From NCBI GenBank assembly GCA_018242215.1, contig JAFECG010000022.1:1-64000 (forward strand): a stretch of DNA of 64,000 nt, written 5' to 3'. Under the pieces are notes generated by a model. It was given only the letters and a program-made list of their open reading frames with translations. It was not told where the DNA came from and made no database searches. The translations under genes and the position numbers were made by a program. The stretch is from Pseudomonadota bacterium (GTDB taxonomy: Bacteria > Pseudomonadota > Alphaproteobacteria > Rhizobiales > Hyphomicrobiaceae). This document shows, piece by piece, positions 8,058 to 17,579 of this stretch (position 1 is its first letter; the number at the start of each line of letters is the position of its first letter).

Positions 8058-8555
8058 TTACGCGCGCGTCAGCGACAGTCCTGCAACGCCGGCCGAAAGA
8101 TTGATGCCGGTATCGCCCTGGACGCTGAGAGGCTGCAGCACGACGGACTGGTTCGATCCGCCGACGAGCGCGTTGGCATTGCCGCCGACGCCAACCGCGA
8201 CGCCCGCCGTCACGCCGCCGTAGCTGCCTTCAAGGGCGTCGCCCGGCATGTCGGTCGTCGAACCGAGTACCGTCCAGACGAGCGTGCTTGCGCCGGTGAA
8301 GCCGATGTCGAGGCCGACCTTCGTGATCGACGCATTGTAGTGGTAGACGCGCCCGCTAATGGCCGTCGTGAACTCGCAGCGCATATTCTCCTTCGAGCCG
8401 AAGATCAGTCCGACGCCTCCGTGGCCATGGCAGGTTAATGTGCCCAGCGCGACCTTGGGCGTGTCGGCCGACGCCGACGAGATGGTGGCGCCCACTGCTG
8501 CGAAGAGGGCTGCGCTGCCGGCCAAAAGCCGCAAACGGGTGCGTGAAGCGTTCAT
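8058..8555 (-). CDS. secreted DUF992 protein
   Basis: A 165-residue exported protein of the DUF992 family, which is common in Rhizobiales and has no known role. A signal peptide covers residues 1-30 (LLAGSAALFAAVGATISSASA). The mature part shows the family pattern: LGTLTCHGHGGVGLIFGS near the start with a cysteine, MRCEFTT, then ISGRVYHYNASITKVGLDIGF, and Gly/Val-rich strands at the end (GVTAGVAVGVGGNANALVGG). It ends LSLTRA. I start at 8555 because AGGGGAGA precedes that ATG; the frame runs 45 codons further upstream without a site. A small periplasmic beta-rich fold is likely. Confidence 0.85.
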   Translation of the reverse strand: MNASRTRLRLLAGSAALFAAVGATISSASADTPKVALGTLTCHGHGGVGLIFGSKENMRCEFTTAISGRVYHYNASITKVGLDIGFTGASTLVWTVLGSTTDMPGDALEGSYGGVTAGVAVGVGGNANALVGGSNQSVVLQPLSVQGDTGINLSAGVAGLSLTRA

Positions 8556-8818
8556 GGTAGTCTCCCCTGACGTCGGTCGATCGTGCGCAGCCACTATTGG
8601 CCACGTTCGGACGAGTAAAAACTCAGAACATTCTGATATTTCCAGCCCCCTGTGGAAGTTTTGCCTTAACCGGGCAAAACGACGCTTCAATGGCGGCCGG
8701 ATTTTTCTGAAGCACTATCGAGAATGGAATTAGGACCGAATTGACGCTCGTCAATGGACGATGAAGCCATTGTAAAGTTGGGTTATATGCAACCCGTGGC
8801 GCTTTTATCGCTCGGGGC

Positions 8819-9244
8819 CTAGCGGTCGGTAAATCGCTCTTTCAAGTCTTTGGTGCGCTGCATCGTTTTCTCCGTCATGCAGCCGAGTATCGCGGAGGTT
8901 GTGCCGGTGCCTCCCGACCATTCCTGGGCAACCAGGTCTTTGCAATCGGCATCGCGATAGCTCACCCAGGCGCGCTGGGCATTCTTGAGGGCTGTCTCAA
9001 AACTCTTCGCGTCGTAGGGTTTCTCCAGATCGCGCGAACGAATGTACTTCAGAGCCGTTGCATAGGCGGCATTCAATGCCTTGTCGGCCGCCTGATAATC
9101 CTTGTCGGCACAGAAATTCATCTCGACTGTCGAGGATGCTTGATTGCAGTCGATGTTCTGGGCCGCGGCGGGAAGGGTGACTCCCGTAGACGCGCACCCG
9201 GCAAAGGCGAGAATTTCTAGAAATCGTTTGCTGAAGCGGGACAT
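8819..9244 (-). CDS. LprI/DUF1311-family periplasmic protein
   Basis: A 141-residue exported protein of the LprI (DUF1311) family, some members of which inhibit lysozyme. The conserved pattern is present: DCNQASSTVEMNFCADKDYQ, a helical linker with DKALNAAYATALKY, then AQRAWVSYRDADCKDLVAQ and GCMTEKTMQRTKDL. Four cysteines should form two disulfides. The signal peptide (ILAFAGCASTGVTLPAAAQ) holds a cysteine after AG, so lipidation is conceivable, although Phe at the -3 position is unusual and ordinary cleavage after AAAQ is equally likely. The ATG at 9244 has GGAG ten bases upstream; an ATG at 9277 is an alternative. Confidence 0.8.
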   Translation of the reverse strand: MSRFSKRFLEILAFAGCASTGVTLPAAAQNIDCNQASSTVEMNFCADKDYQAADKALNAAYATALKYIRSRDLEKPYDAKSFETALKNAQRAWVSYRDADCKDLVAQEWSGGTGTTSAILGCMTEKTMQRTKDLKERFTDR

Positions 9245-9409
9245 CGGTGTGGGCTCCGAAAGTGAGGCACCTTCCATGATTTTGTTCTTCTAATTGCCGC
9301 ACCGCGGATTCAAAAGGTGGAGATGACGAAGAATTCGGAAATCTGCTGAATGAATTGTTTTGTATCGAATTGCCGGCTTTTGTCGGCAGGGCTCGGATTG
9401 GAAGTCACG

Positions 9410-9871
9410 ATGCGCGCGACGGCCTATAGCTACCGCAACGATCCGACCGTTCCCGCGTTCGACGACGGCCGCCCTCTCGTCATTTTCGATGGCTTGTGCG
9501 TCCTCTGCTCAGGCGGCGTTCAATGGATGTTAGATCGGGATCCCGAGGGAGAGAGCCGTTTCGCTCTCATTCAGGATGCGTTGCCGCGCGCGCTTTATCG
9601 CCATTACGGTCTTGATGCCGATGCGTTCGATACCTTCATGGTTCTACAGGATGGCTTGCCATATACGCGCTGGGCGGGCGTACTGGCCGCGGCGCGGACA
9701 CTGCCACAGCCCTGGCGCGGTCTCGGATATGCCGGACGCATCCTCCCCGACGCCATCGGCAACCGGATCTATGACTGGGTACAGCGCAATCGACTGAGAT
9801 GGTTCGGAACGCGCGCAGTCTGCCGACGTCCGAGCGAGCGCGAGACAGGACGTTTCTTCGAGGGCACATGA
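9410..9871 (+). CDS. DCC1-like thiol-disulfide oxidoreductase (DUF393)
   Basis: A 153-residue protein of the DUF393/DCC family. The name-giving motif is at residues 25-35, where FDGLCVLCSGGVQW carries a thioredoxin-like CxxC. Further family landmarks are DRDPEGESRFALIQ, then the long helical part with a Trp-Ala-Gly segment (YTRWAGVLAAARTL) and the C-terminal IYDWVQRNRLRWFG. Members are thought to be redox proteins with a thioredoxin-like fold, but no substrate is established. The frame is open from 9350; ATG 9410 fits the homologous start. The pirin gene starts 40 bases downstream, so the two may be co-transcribed. Confidence 0.8.
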   Translation: MRATAYSYRNDPTVPAFDDGRPLVIFDGLCVLCSGGVQWMLDRDPEGESRFALIQDALPRALYRHYGLDADAFDTFMVLQDGLPYTRWAGVLAAARTLPQPWRGLGYAGRILPDAIGNRIYDWVQRNRLRWFGTRAVCRRPSERETGRFFEGT

Positions 9872-9910
9872 CGATCTGGACGGCCTATGACCGGAGAATT
9901 GGAGGTTTCG

Positions 9911-10834
9911 ATGAGCTGGTTGACTGACAATGATCCGATCCCCGGCGATCGCCAATCGTGCGACGCGATCGAACAGGTGATCGTACCGCGTGCGCGTGAT
10001 CTCGGTGGCTTCGAGGTACGCCGCGCGCTTCCGTCGGCGCAGAGGCAGATGGTCGGACCGTTCATTTTCTTCGATCAGATGGGCCCGGCGCAGTTCCTTG
10101 CGGGGAAGGGTATGGATGTCCGGCCGCATCCGCACATCGGTCTCGCGACCGTGACCTATCTCTTCGACGGCGAGATCACGCATCGCGACAGTCTCGGGTC
10201 GGCGCTGGCCATCCGGCCGGGCGAAGTCAACCTGATGACGGCCGGGCGTGGCATCGTCCATTCCGAGCGGACGGGACAGGAGGTCAGGGCTTCGGGGCAA
10301 AACCTTTTCGGCATCCAATCATGGATGGCGCTTCCGAAATCGCACGAAGAAAGCGCACCCGAATTCGCGCATCATGACGTTGATGCGCTGCCGCGGCTCG
10401 ACGGCGAAGGCAAACGTGTTCGTGTGATCATGGGAAGCCTCTACGGCGAGACGTCACCGGCAAAATTTCCGCATGAATCTTTTTACGCTGAGGCGGTGTT
10501 GGCACCCAGCGCGCTGCTGCCGCTCGATCCCGACTATGACGAGCGTGCGGTCTATATCGCGTCCGGGCGCATCGATGTTGCGGGGCAATCGTTCGACGCG
10601 GGCCAGTTGCTCGTCTTCAGGCCGGGCGATCGCATCTCCATTTTGGCGGAATCGAATGCGCGGCTGATGCTCCTCGGGGGGGAGCCGATGGATGGTCCGC
10701 GCCATATCTGGTGGAACTTCGTGTCCTCGTCACAAGACCGCATCGATGCCGCGAAGAACGATTGGCGTCAGGGACGCTTCGACGTCGTGCCCGGCGACGA
10801 GCAGGAATTCATTCCGTTGCCCGAGGATCGGTGA
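9911..10834 (+). CDS. pirin family protein
   Basis: A 307-residue bicupin of the pirin family. The N-terminal cupin carries the metal site: [19 protein letters not shown] near residues 72-90, where two histidines and the later His in THRDSLG are ligands, with [17 protein letters not shown] following. The C-terminal cupin (from about residue 190) is shorter and ends HIWWNFVSS, a conserved stretch. Some bacterial pirins oxidise quercetin and others regulate pyruvate dehydrogenase; the role here is unknown. I start at 9911 because TTGGAGG sits six bases ahead; the ATG at 9887 lacks a site. It follows the DCC-type gene closely. Confidence 0.85.
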   Translation: MSWLTDNDPIPGDRQSCDAIEQVIVPRARDLGGFEVRRALPSAQRQMVGPFIFFDQMGPAQFLAGKGMDVRPHPHIGLATVTYLFDGEITHRDSLGSALAIRPGEVNLMTAGRGIVHSERTGQEVRASGQNLFGIQSWMALPKSHEESAPEFAHHDVDALPRLDGEGKRVRVIMGSLYGETSPAKFPHESFYAEAVLAPSALLPLDPDYDERAVYIASGRIDVAGQSFDAGQLLVFRPGDRISILAESNARLMLLGGEPMDGPRHIWWNFVSSSQDRIDAAKNDWRQGRFDVVPGDEQEFIPLPEDR

Positions 10835-11064
10835 CAGCGGTGCTCCTCGAGCTCGCGTGACAGCATCTGCCGAATAACAGGCTCGTTAGCTCAGGTTCAC
10901 CTCCGCGACGTAAATCCGGCGGGAGGAAGATCCATATCTTCAGACGAGTTGGTGCTCCGTGGTGGGTGCGGAACACAGCGTTGGCCGTTTTCACAAGGCT
11001 GCATTTGGGTGGGCGGCGTGAAGTGGCGAGCGAACTCGCGAAGCAACAAACTCAGGAGACCAAA

Positions 11065-11361
11065 ATGCGAAACTTGTTCCTGGCCGTCGCCTTGGCGTTG
11101 GGCATCGGCTTCGCGGCGACCGGTGCTCAGGCCGCAGCTGTGGGCGGCAATGTCGCCGCAATCGACGCAATTGCTAAGAGCAGCAACAGCGCCGTCGAAA
11201 AGACCTATTACCGGCGCGGATATTATGGCCATCGCTATTGGCGCCGTGGCTATTACGGCTATCGTCCTTATTGGCGGCGCCGTTACTACGGCCGGCCTTA
11301 CTACTATGGCCGTCCGTATTATCGCCGTCACTGGCGCCACGGTTACTACAATCGCTGGTAA
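11065..11361 (+). CDS. secreted Tyr/Arg/Gly-rich protein
   Basis: A 98-residue protein with a clear signal peptide (residues 1-23, LFLAVALALGIGFAATGAQA). After a short linker the last 50 residues are built almost entirely of Tyr, Arg, Gly, Trp and His in repeats such as YYRRGYYGHRYWRRG and YYGRPYYYGRP. This is a basic, aromatic low-complexity tail. Similar secreted Tyr-Arg-rich proteins occur in Rhizobiales without known function; envelope or surface interaction is only a guess. CAGGAG precedes the ATG by eight bases. The upstream extension of the frame to 10966 has no ribosome site. A hairpin follows the gene. Confidence 0.75.
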   Translation: MRNLFLAVALALGIGFAATGAQAAAVGGNVAAIDAIAKSSNSAVEKTYYRRGYYGHRYWRRGYYGYRPYWRRRYYGRPYYYGRPYYRRHWRHGYYNRW

Positions 11362-11383
11362 GCGGATTTAACCGGTGAACACT

Positions 11384-11411
11384 CAGGGGACGGGCTTAGC
11401 CTCGTCCCCTG
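11384..11411. terminator. hairpin between convergent genes, possible bidirectional terminator
   Basis: Arms CAGGGGACG and CGTCCCCTG pair over nine bases. Inside, GGC and GCC add three pairs around TTA with one bulged T. It lies between the Tyr/Arg-rich gene and queF and covers the queF stop codon. There is no T-run, so this is a weak call. Confidence 0.4.
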
Positions 11412-11857
11412 TAGGGCTGTACACCCTGCTCGGGCAGCCAGACGTCCTTCGGAAGCATTCCCGTTTGCCAGAAGACGTCGATCGGGATGCCGCCGCGCGG
11501 ATACCAATAGCCGCCGATGCGCAGATATTTCGGCTTGATCAGCCCGGAGATGCGCTTGCCGATTGCGACGGTGCAATCCTCATGGAAGGCGCCGTGATTG
11601 CGGAACGCCGCGAGGTAAAGCTTCAGCGACTTGCTTTCGAGCAACCATTTTCCGGGAACATAATCGATCACGAGATGCGCAAAGTCCGGCTGGTCCGTCA
11701 CCGGACAGAGCGACGTGAATTCGGGTGCGGTGAAGCGAGCCACGTAGTCGGTATCGGCGTGTGGATTGGGAACGCGCTCAAGTTCGGCCTCCTCAGGGCT
11801 TTCGGGAATTCCGACCTGCTTGCCGAGCTGCGTGATGTCCGGTTTTCCCGCCGCCAT
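11396..11857 (-). CDS. queF: NADPH-dependent 7-cyano-7-deazaguanine reductase
   Basis: QueF reduces preQ0 to preQ1 with two NADPH, the last small-molecule step before insertion into tRNA during queuosine synthesis. At 153 residues it is the short, single-domain type. The active-site cysteine is in [19 protein letters not shown] near residue 50, and the family block [21 protein letters not shown] follows at about residues 74-94, where SKSLK binds NADPH and the His/Glu pair contacts substrate. It lies seven bases after queD and is the last gene of the minus-strand queE-queD-queF run. Confidence 0.95.
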   Translation of the reverse strand: MAAGKPDITQLGKQVGIPESPEEAELERVPNPHADTDYVARFTAPEFTSLCPVTDQPDFAHLVIDYVPGKWLLESKSLKLYLAAFRNHGAFHEDCTVAIGKRISGLIKPKYLRIGGYWYPRGGIPIDVFWQTGMLPKDVWLPEQGVQPYRGRG

Positions 11858-11864
11858 TGGCGCA

Positions 11865-12251
11865 TTACTCCGCTGCTAAACGCGTTTCGGGTGCGGGCCC
11901 GCGGTAGATGCAGCCTTCATTGCAGCTGTCGCGATGCACTTCGACCTGCGTCAGTCCGGGCACGCGATTTGCGAGCCGGTTCCAGATCCACATGGCGATG
12001 CGTTCGAGCGTCGGGGCCGACAAGCCTTCGATGTCGTTCAGCATGCGATGATCGAGCGCGTCTTCCGTGTCGCGGAGCGCTGCTGCCAACTCGTCGAAAT
12101 GAAAGATGTAGCCCGTTTCCGCACGGGGTTCGCCTTCGACGACGATGCGCGCGCGGAAGGAGTGGCCGTGCACCCGAGCGTTCGGGGTGCCCGGTTTTGC
12201 CGACGGCAGAAAGTGTGCCGCCTCGAACCTGAATTCCTTATAGATTTGCAT
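11865..12251 (-). CDS. queD: 6-carboxy-5,6,7,8-tetrahydropterin synthase family protein
   Basis: QueD converts dihydroneopterin triphosphate to 6-carboxytetrahydropterin, the first dedicated step to preQ0. The 128-residue chain has the zinc ligands in FEAAHFLP (near residue 13) and [10 protein letters not shown] (near residues 28-31), the LDHRMLND block near residue 65 and the C-terminal [10 protein letters not shown] shared with E. coli QueD. The catalytic cysteine of E. coli QueD, which sits in CGRLHGH, is replaced here by asparagine (NARVHGH), so the mechanism may differ or the enzyme may belong to a variant subfamily. I start at 12251 since the protein alignment begins there; the longer frame to 12401 overlaps queE. 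Confidence 0.85.
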   Translation of the reverse strand: MQIYKEFRFEAAHFLPSAKPGTPNARVHGHSFRARIVVEGEPRAETGYIFHFDELAAALRDTEDALDHRMLNDIEGLSAPTLERIAMWIWNRLANRVPGLTQVEVHRDSCNEGCIYRGPAPETRLAAE

Positions 12252-12337
12252 GGCGCTCAAATAGGGTATTTCCCCTTTGCGCGCTACCCCTGCGCGAGCC
12301 GCAAATCCGCGCCAAACCGGCGCGGAAAGCGTTTTCC

Positions 12338-12970
12338 TTAAGGGATTCCGAGAAGCTTGTGTGTCTGAACCGAGAGGCGCCAGGCCGGATTGGCTTTGCA
12401 ATAGGCAATGGCGGCCTCGGTGTTCGCGCGCTGCTCTGGTCCGTCCATCGGCTGCAGGAAGCGCTGCTCGAATGCGAAATTAAGGTATTCGGCCGGATCG
12501 ATACCATTTTGCGGAAACACGAGTTTCAGCTCGTGACCGTGACGCTGCTTCAGATCGGCGCCGGCTTTGGGTGAAACGCAGATCCAGTCGATCGTGTCGA
12601 GAACGGGGAGCGTGCCGTTCGTCTCGATGGCGATGCGGAAGCCTTCCGCGTGAAGGGCGTCGATCAGGTTCTGGTCAACCTGCAGCATCGGTTCGCCGCC
12701 CGTCAGCACGACGAATTTCGGTGCGGCCGTTTCGGGAGCTGCCGCGTTCCGGCAGGCGCGGGCCAAGTCTTCAGCCGTTTCAAACCGGCCGCCGCCATTG
12801 CCGTCGGTTCCGACAAAATCGGTATCACAGAACTGGCACGTCGCCTTCGCGCGATCCTGCTCGCGGCCGCTCCAGAGATTGCATCCGGCGAACCGGCAAA
12901 ATACCGCAGGCGTTCCGGCGTTCGCGCCTTCGCCCTGAAGCGTATAGAAGATCTCCTTGACGGCATACAT
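12338..12970 (-). CDS. queE: 7-carboxy-7-deazaguanine synthase (radical SAM)
   Basis: QueE is a radical SAM enzyme that rearranges 6-carboxytetrahydropterin to 7-carboxy-7-deazaguanine. The 210-residue protein opens with the family start YAVKEIFYTLQGEGANAGTP. The cluster motif is the extended form, CX14CX2C: it begins in AGCNLWSGREQ near residue 30 and ends in TCQFCDTDF near residue 45, the longer spacing known in part of this family. Next comes VVLTGGEPMLQ near residue 88 for SAM binding, then IETNGTLP and ICVSPKAG. The C-terminal QPMDG and LSVQTHKLLGIP are also characteristic. It is first in the minus-strand que run and is divergent from the yhhQ-type transporter gene 53 bases away. Confidence 0.95.
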   Translation of the reverse strand: MYAVKEIFYTLQGEGANAGTPAVFCRFAGCNLWSGREQDRAKATCQFCDTDFVGTDGNGGGRFETAEDLARACRNAAAPETAAPKFVVLTGGEPMLQVDQNLIDALHAEGFRIAIETNGTLPVLDTIDWICVSPKAGADLKQRHGHELKLVFPQNGIDPAEYLNFAFEQRFLQPMDGPEQRANTEAAIAYCKANPAWRLSVQTHKLLGIP

Positions 12971-13023
12971 GCCGGGATACCTACGGCGCGCGAGGCGCGA
13001 GTCAAGTCTGATAGGGGGCCTTG

Positions 13024-13728
13024 GTGACCGAGCGACGAACGTACCGCTATTTCGACATGGTCATGGTCGCGTTCGTGGTGGTCCTCATATGCTCGAATTT
13101 GATAGGCCCCGCAAAGGCTGCGACATTGACGCTGCCGCTGATCGGGCCGGTGACGTTCGGGGCAGGCGTGCTGTTCTTTCCGATTTCCTACATCTTCGGT
13201 GACGTGCTGACCGAGGTTTACGGCTACGCCCGGGCGCGCCGGGTGATCTGGTCGGGCTTTGCGGCACTGGTCTTTGCGGCGGTGATGGCATCCGTGATCG
13301 TGGCGCTGCCGCCCGCGCCGGGCTGGCCGAACCAGCACATCTACGAGGTCGCTTTCGGCAATACGTGGCGCGTCGCGGGCGCTTCGATGATCGCCTATTT
13401 CTGCGGCGAGTTCGTCAACTCGTATGTGCTGGCGAAAATGAAGATCAGAAGCGAGGGCAGGAACATGAGCTGGCGGTTCGTGGCTTCGACGATCGCGGGC
13501 GAGGCTGTTGATTCCTCGCTGTTCTATCCGCTGGCATTCTTCAATTCCGGGATCATGCCGAATGATCTCGTCGTCACGCTGATGATCTCGCAGTTCGTGG
13601 TGAAGACGCTGGTCGAGATCGTGTTCCTTCCGATCACGGTGCGCGTCGTCGCGGCATTGAAGCGTGCGGAAAACGAAGACTATTTCGATCGCAAGACGGA
13701 CTTCAATCCGTTCAGGCTGGATGCGTGA
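13024..13728 (+). CDS. yhhQ: queuosine precursor transporter, YhhQ family
   Basis: An integral membrane protein of about 234 residues with six predicted helices, belonging to the YhhQ/QPTR family that imports preQ0, preQ1 or queuosine for salvage. The family hallmarks are ICSNLIGPAKA near residue 25, FPISYIFGDVLTEVYGYARARRVIW at about residues 52-76 (split across the second and third helices) and AGEAVDSSLFYPLAF near residue 160. The best-spaced start is GTG 13024 after AGGGGG; TTG 13021 is an alternative. Its location between queE and queC supports the queuosine role and suggests that the cell can both make and import precursor. The thioesterase gene overlaps its stop codon by one base. Confidence 0.92.
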   Translation: MTERRTYRYFDMVMVAFVVVLICSNLIGPAKAATLTLPLIGPVTFGAGVLFFPISYIFGDVLTEVYGYARARRVIWSGFAALVFAAVMASVIVALPPAPGWPNQHIYEVAFGNTWRVAGASMIAYFCGEFVNSYVLAKMKIRSEGRNMSWRFVASTIAGEAVDSSLFYPLAFFNSGIMPNDLVVTLMISQFVVKTLVEIVFLPITVRVVAALKRAENEDYFDRKTDFNPFRLDA

Positions 13729-14216
13729 TGAAGCAGAAGAAAATGCCGGAACCCGAGATGAACGGCATCATCGATGTCGAGACGATGGCATCGATGAGCG
13801 GGCTCGACTATCTCGAAGCCATGATACGCCGCGACCTTCCGAGGATGCCGATCGAGAAGACGCTCGGCTTCGAAATCGTCGAAGCGCGAGAGGGCCGTGC
13901 GGTTTTCATATCGGAGCCGCGGACTGCGCACTACAACGCCATCGGCACAGTGCATGCGGGCTATACGGCGACGCTGCTCGATTCCTGCATGGCCTGCGCG
14001 GTGCTGTCGACGCTGCCGAAGGGGACCGGCTTCACGACGATGGAGTTCAAGGTCTCGCTGCTTCGTCCGATGACGAAAGATACCGGACCCGTCCGGGCGG
14101 AAGGGACGATCCTGAGCCGCGGGCGCCGCGGTGCTTCCGCCGAAGGACGTCTCACCGACAGTCGCGGCAAGCTCATCGCGCACTCGACGACGACGTGCCT
14201 GATTTTCAGTTTTTGA
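13728..14216 (+). CDS. PaaI-type hotdog thioesterase
   Basis: A 162-residue hotdog-fold protein of the PaaI acyl-CoA thioesterase family. The core motif is at about residues 66-84: HYNAIGTVHAGYTATLLDS, in which HAGY with the following acidic residue is the catalytic segment. MEFKVSLLRPMTKDTGPV is the second conserved block. The substrate is unknown. The ATG at 13728 shares its A with the transporter stop (TGATG), so translation is coupled to the transporter; whether that reflects a functional link with queuosine salvage is unclear. It ends 17 bases before a pair of hairpin repeats. Confidence 0.85.
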   Translation: MKQKKMPEPEMNGIIDVETMASMSGLDYLEAMIRRDLPRMPIEKTLGFEIVEAREGRAVFISEPRTAHYNAIGTVHAGYTATLLDSCMACAVLSTLPKGTGFTTMEFKVSLLRPMTKDTGPVRAEGTILSRGRRGASAEGRLTDSRGKLIAHSTTTCLIFSF

Positions 14217-14232
14217 TGCTCCCGTAGTTGTA

Positions 14233-14310
14233 ATCCTCGGCTTAAAGCCGAGGATACATTGTGCCGCTTGGACGCTGCCGAACGGATCCTCGGGCCAAGC
14301 CCCAGGATGA
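14233..14310. repeat. tandem pair of intergenic hairpin repeats
   Basis: The first unit, 14233-14255, is a perfect 11-base stem (ATCCTCGGCTT/AAGCCGAGGAT) with a one-base loop. The second, around 14285-14310, reads ATCCTCGGGC-CAA-GCCCC-AGGAT and is followed by GACA. The shared ATCCTCGG arms and head-to-tail order are typical of dispersed intergenic repeats in Rhizobiales. They separate the thioesterase gene from the convergent small gene at 14333 and could also end both transcripts. Confidence 0.6.
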
Positions 14311-14332
14311 CATTTCTTGAATGAATTTTCTC

Positions 14333-14590
14333 CTAGGTGCCTCTTTCGTTCAGCGCATCGCGAATGGCGTGAAGCTCGGCATCGGGCGAGGCGAAATCTT
14401 CATAGGAACGTCCCGAGCCGCGGTACCAATAGCGGCTGTTGAAAGTGTTGCCCTCGATCTTATGCAGGCAGGCATGAAGCCAGCGGTGGAGCGGCTCGCG
14501 TTCGTCGGTTTGGGCGATGGCGTGCGCGTCGTCCCAGTCTCCGGCGATTGCGCATTCGACGGCGCGCTTCAGGTCTTCCGTGCTTGCCAT
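14333..14590 (-). CDS. small hypothetical protein coupled to queC
   Basis: An 85-residue soluble protein. It has a helical N-terminal half ([20 protein letters not shown]), a His/Trp-rich middle ([16 protein letters not shown]) and an aromatic segment [18 protein letters not shown] do not recognise a named family. Its ATG at 14590 lies inside the queC reading frame, 22 bases before the end of queC, so the two are translationally coupled. That makes an accessory role near queuosine metabolism conceivable, but nothing in the sequence shows it. Confidence 0.7.
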   Translation of the reverse strand: MASTEDLKRAVECAIAGDWDDAHAIAQTDEREPLHRWLHACLHKIEGNTFNSRYWYRGSGRSYEDFASPDAELHAIRDALNERGT

Positions 14591-15276
14591 TCCGCCCAAC
14601 CCTTAGCGCGCAGATCGCACGCGGGACAGATGCCGCAGCCATAGCCCCATTCGTGGCGGTTGGCGCGGTCGCCCATGTAGCACGTGTGGGTGTCTTCAAC
14701 GATGATGTCGATGAGTTCATCGCCGCCAAGCTCCGATGCCATCTCCCAGGTCCCAGCCTTGTTGATGAACATTAGCGGTGTTTCGATCGTGATGGAGGTC
14801 GCGAGACCGAGGGAGATCGCTTGTGCCAACGTCTGGATCGTTTCGTTGCGGCAATCGGGGTAGCCCGAAAAATCCGTCTCGCACATGCCGCCGACGAGCG
14901 TGGCAATGCCGCGCCGATAGGCGAGGGCGGCGGCATAGGTGAGAAATAAAAGATTGCGTCCGGGCACGAAGGTCGTCGGCAGTCCGGTAGCGGCGAAGGT
15001 GATTTCCGTTTCGCGCGTCAGTGCCGTCTCGCTGATGTTTTGAAGCGCGGGGAGGTCGAGCACGGCATCGGGGCCTAATCGCTTGCCCGCGTCACCCAGT
15101 TTCGCGAGTTTGCCGCGAACGATCTGGCGCTGTGCGAGTTCGACGTCGTGGCGCTGACCATACCTGAATCCGATCGTCTCGACGCGCTCATAGTGCGCGA
15201 GCGCCCAGGCGAGACATACGGTTGAATCCTGGCCACCAGAGAATAGCACGAGAGCGGATGTGTCGGATACGATCAA
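14569..15276 (-). CDS. queC: 7-cyano-7-deazaguanine synthase
   Basis: QueC uses ATP and ammonia to turn 7-carboxy-7-deazaguanine into preQ0. The 235-residue protein opens with the PP-loop ATPase motif [19 protein letters not shown] (SGGQDS near residue 13). Other landmarks are [31 protein letters not shown] near residue 105 and the C-terminal zinc site, where THTCYMGDR is followed by [16 protein letters not shown] with four cysteines. It overlaps the upstream GFA-family gene by four bases and the downstream small gene by 22 bases, forming a three-gene minus-strand unit separate from queE-queD-queF. Confidence 0.96.
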   Translation of the reverse strand: MIVSDTSALVLFSGGQDSTVCLAWALAHYERVETIGFRYGQRHDVELAQRQIVRGKLAKLGDAGKRLGPDAVLDLPALQNISETALTRETEITFAATGLPTTFVPGRNLLFLTYAAALAYRRGIATLVGGMCETDFSGYPDCRNETIQTLAQAISLGLATSITIETPLMFINKAGTWEMASELGGDELIDIIVEDTHTCYMGDRANRHEWGYGCGICPACDLRAKGWAEWQARKT

Positions 15277-15632
15277 AGGCTTTTACCGTCGATCAAGGTC
15301 GGCTTCAGAGCAGCGGCGTCGACGCCGTCTAGACACCGGACGTTGACGGCCACCATGGCCGCACCGTTGGGTGCCGTTCCGTAAGAATACGCGCCAATTC
15401 CGCATGTGGGGCAGAACGTGTGATGAATGGCCTTCCTATTGAAGAGGTATTCGCTGTGACCGTCCTCTCCGGACAGCAAGCGAAACGCGCTTTGCGGGAC
15501 GAAACCCATGATCGAGCCGCGCTTCTGGCAATACGAACAATTGCAGGTTTTGAGGTTCTCGAGCACCATTTCGGTCTCGAACCGAATTCGGCCGCAGTGG
15601 CAACCTCCGGTCCACGTCTTCGTTTCAGACAT
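15273..15632 (-). CDS. GFA (DUF636) family zinc protein
   Basis: A 119-residue protein of the GFA family, named after glutathione-dependent formaldehyde-activating enzyme; most members have no proven activity. The zinc-binding cysteines are in [11 protein letters not shown] near residue 10, [11 protein letters not shown] near residue 31 and [13 protein letters not shown] near residue 73. The C-terminal strand holds NVRCLDGVD. It overlaps the start of queC by four bases (ATGA-type junction), so it heads a short operon with queC and the small gene at 14333. It is divergent from eno. Confidence 0.9.
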   Translation of the reverse strand: MSETKTWTGGCHCGRIRFETEMVLENLKTCNCSYCQKRGSIMGFVPQSAFRLLSGEDGHSEYLFNRKAIHHTFCPTCGIGAYSYGTAPNGAAMVAVNVRCLDGVDAAALKPTLIDGKSL

Positions 15633-15670
15633 TGGTGCCCCTGTCCTTGAATAAATGTCCTTTAGGGTAG

Positions 15671-17068
<1,398 letters not shown>

Positions 17069-17194
17069 CAAACCCTAGATAAACGGGCTCCCCGCTTTTC
17101 TGCCGCTATCGTCTGAAAACCTATCCCGCGCGCGTCGCGGTGGTTGGAACGCGTTGCTTCTGAGTGCGTTTTGTTTCGGGTACGAGGTTATGTG

Positions 17195-17503
17195 ATGCGG
17201 CAATCAAGGTCATTGGCATTCAGCGCTGTCAATCGTCCGCGTCGCATCCGGGATTTCCGGCGGAGAAAATGGATGCCGCGTTTTGTACACGCGCCGAGCC
17301 GCCCCAGACTTCCTACTCGAAGTGCCATCCCCGGCGAGTTCATCGACCCGCCCGAGTCGTCCATGATCAATGGGCTTCGAAGAGGCGTTGGCCTAGCGTC
17401 AGATCTCTCGCTGCTTCTGCTGTTATCGCCTTTCTTCGGAATCTGGTTTCTTTATCGCGGTATTCTGCGTTTGAAACGTGGGCCAGTCCGTTCGAAAACG
17501 TGA
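17195..17503 (+). CDS. possible small membrane protein
   Basis: A 102-residue frame of uncertain status. The first 55 residues are arginine-rich and featureless (RIRDFRRRKWMPRF), whereas residues 57-95 contain a convincing membrane segment, ASDLSLLLLLSPFFGIWFLY, followed by a basic end (RGILRLKRG). ACGAGG lies seven bases before the ATG at 17195. Translation may instead start at ATG 17363, giving a 46-residue single-pass protein. No family is recognised. It occupies an otherwise empty 510-base interval after eno. Confidence 0.4.
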   Translation: MRQSRSLAFSAVNRPRRIRDFRRRKWMPRFVHAPSRPRLPTRSAIPGEFIDPPESSMINGLRRGVGLASDLSLLLLLSPFFGIWFLYRGILRLKRGPVRSKT

Positions 17504-17579
17504 GCTTATCGGGAGGAACGACCTCGTCCGCGCATGCGTTGTCCGTCCGTTACCAATAATCAAGAAGGATGGAAACGCC

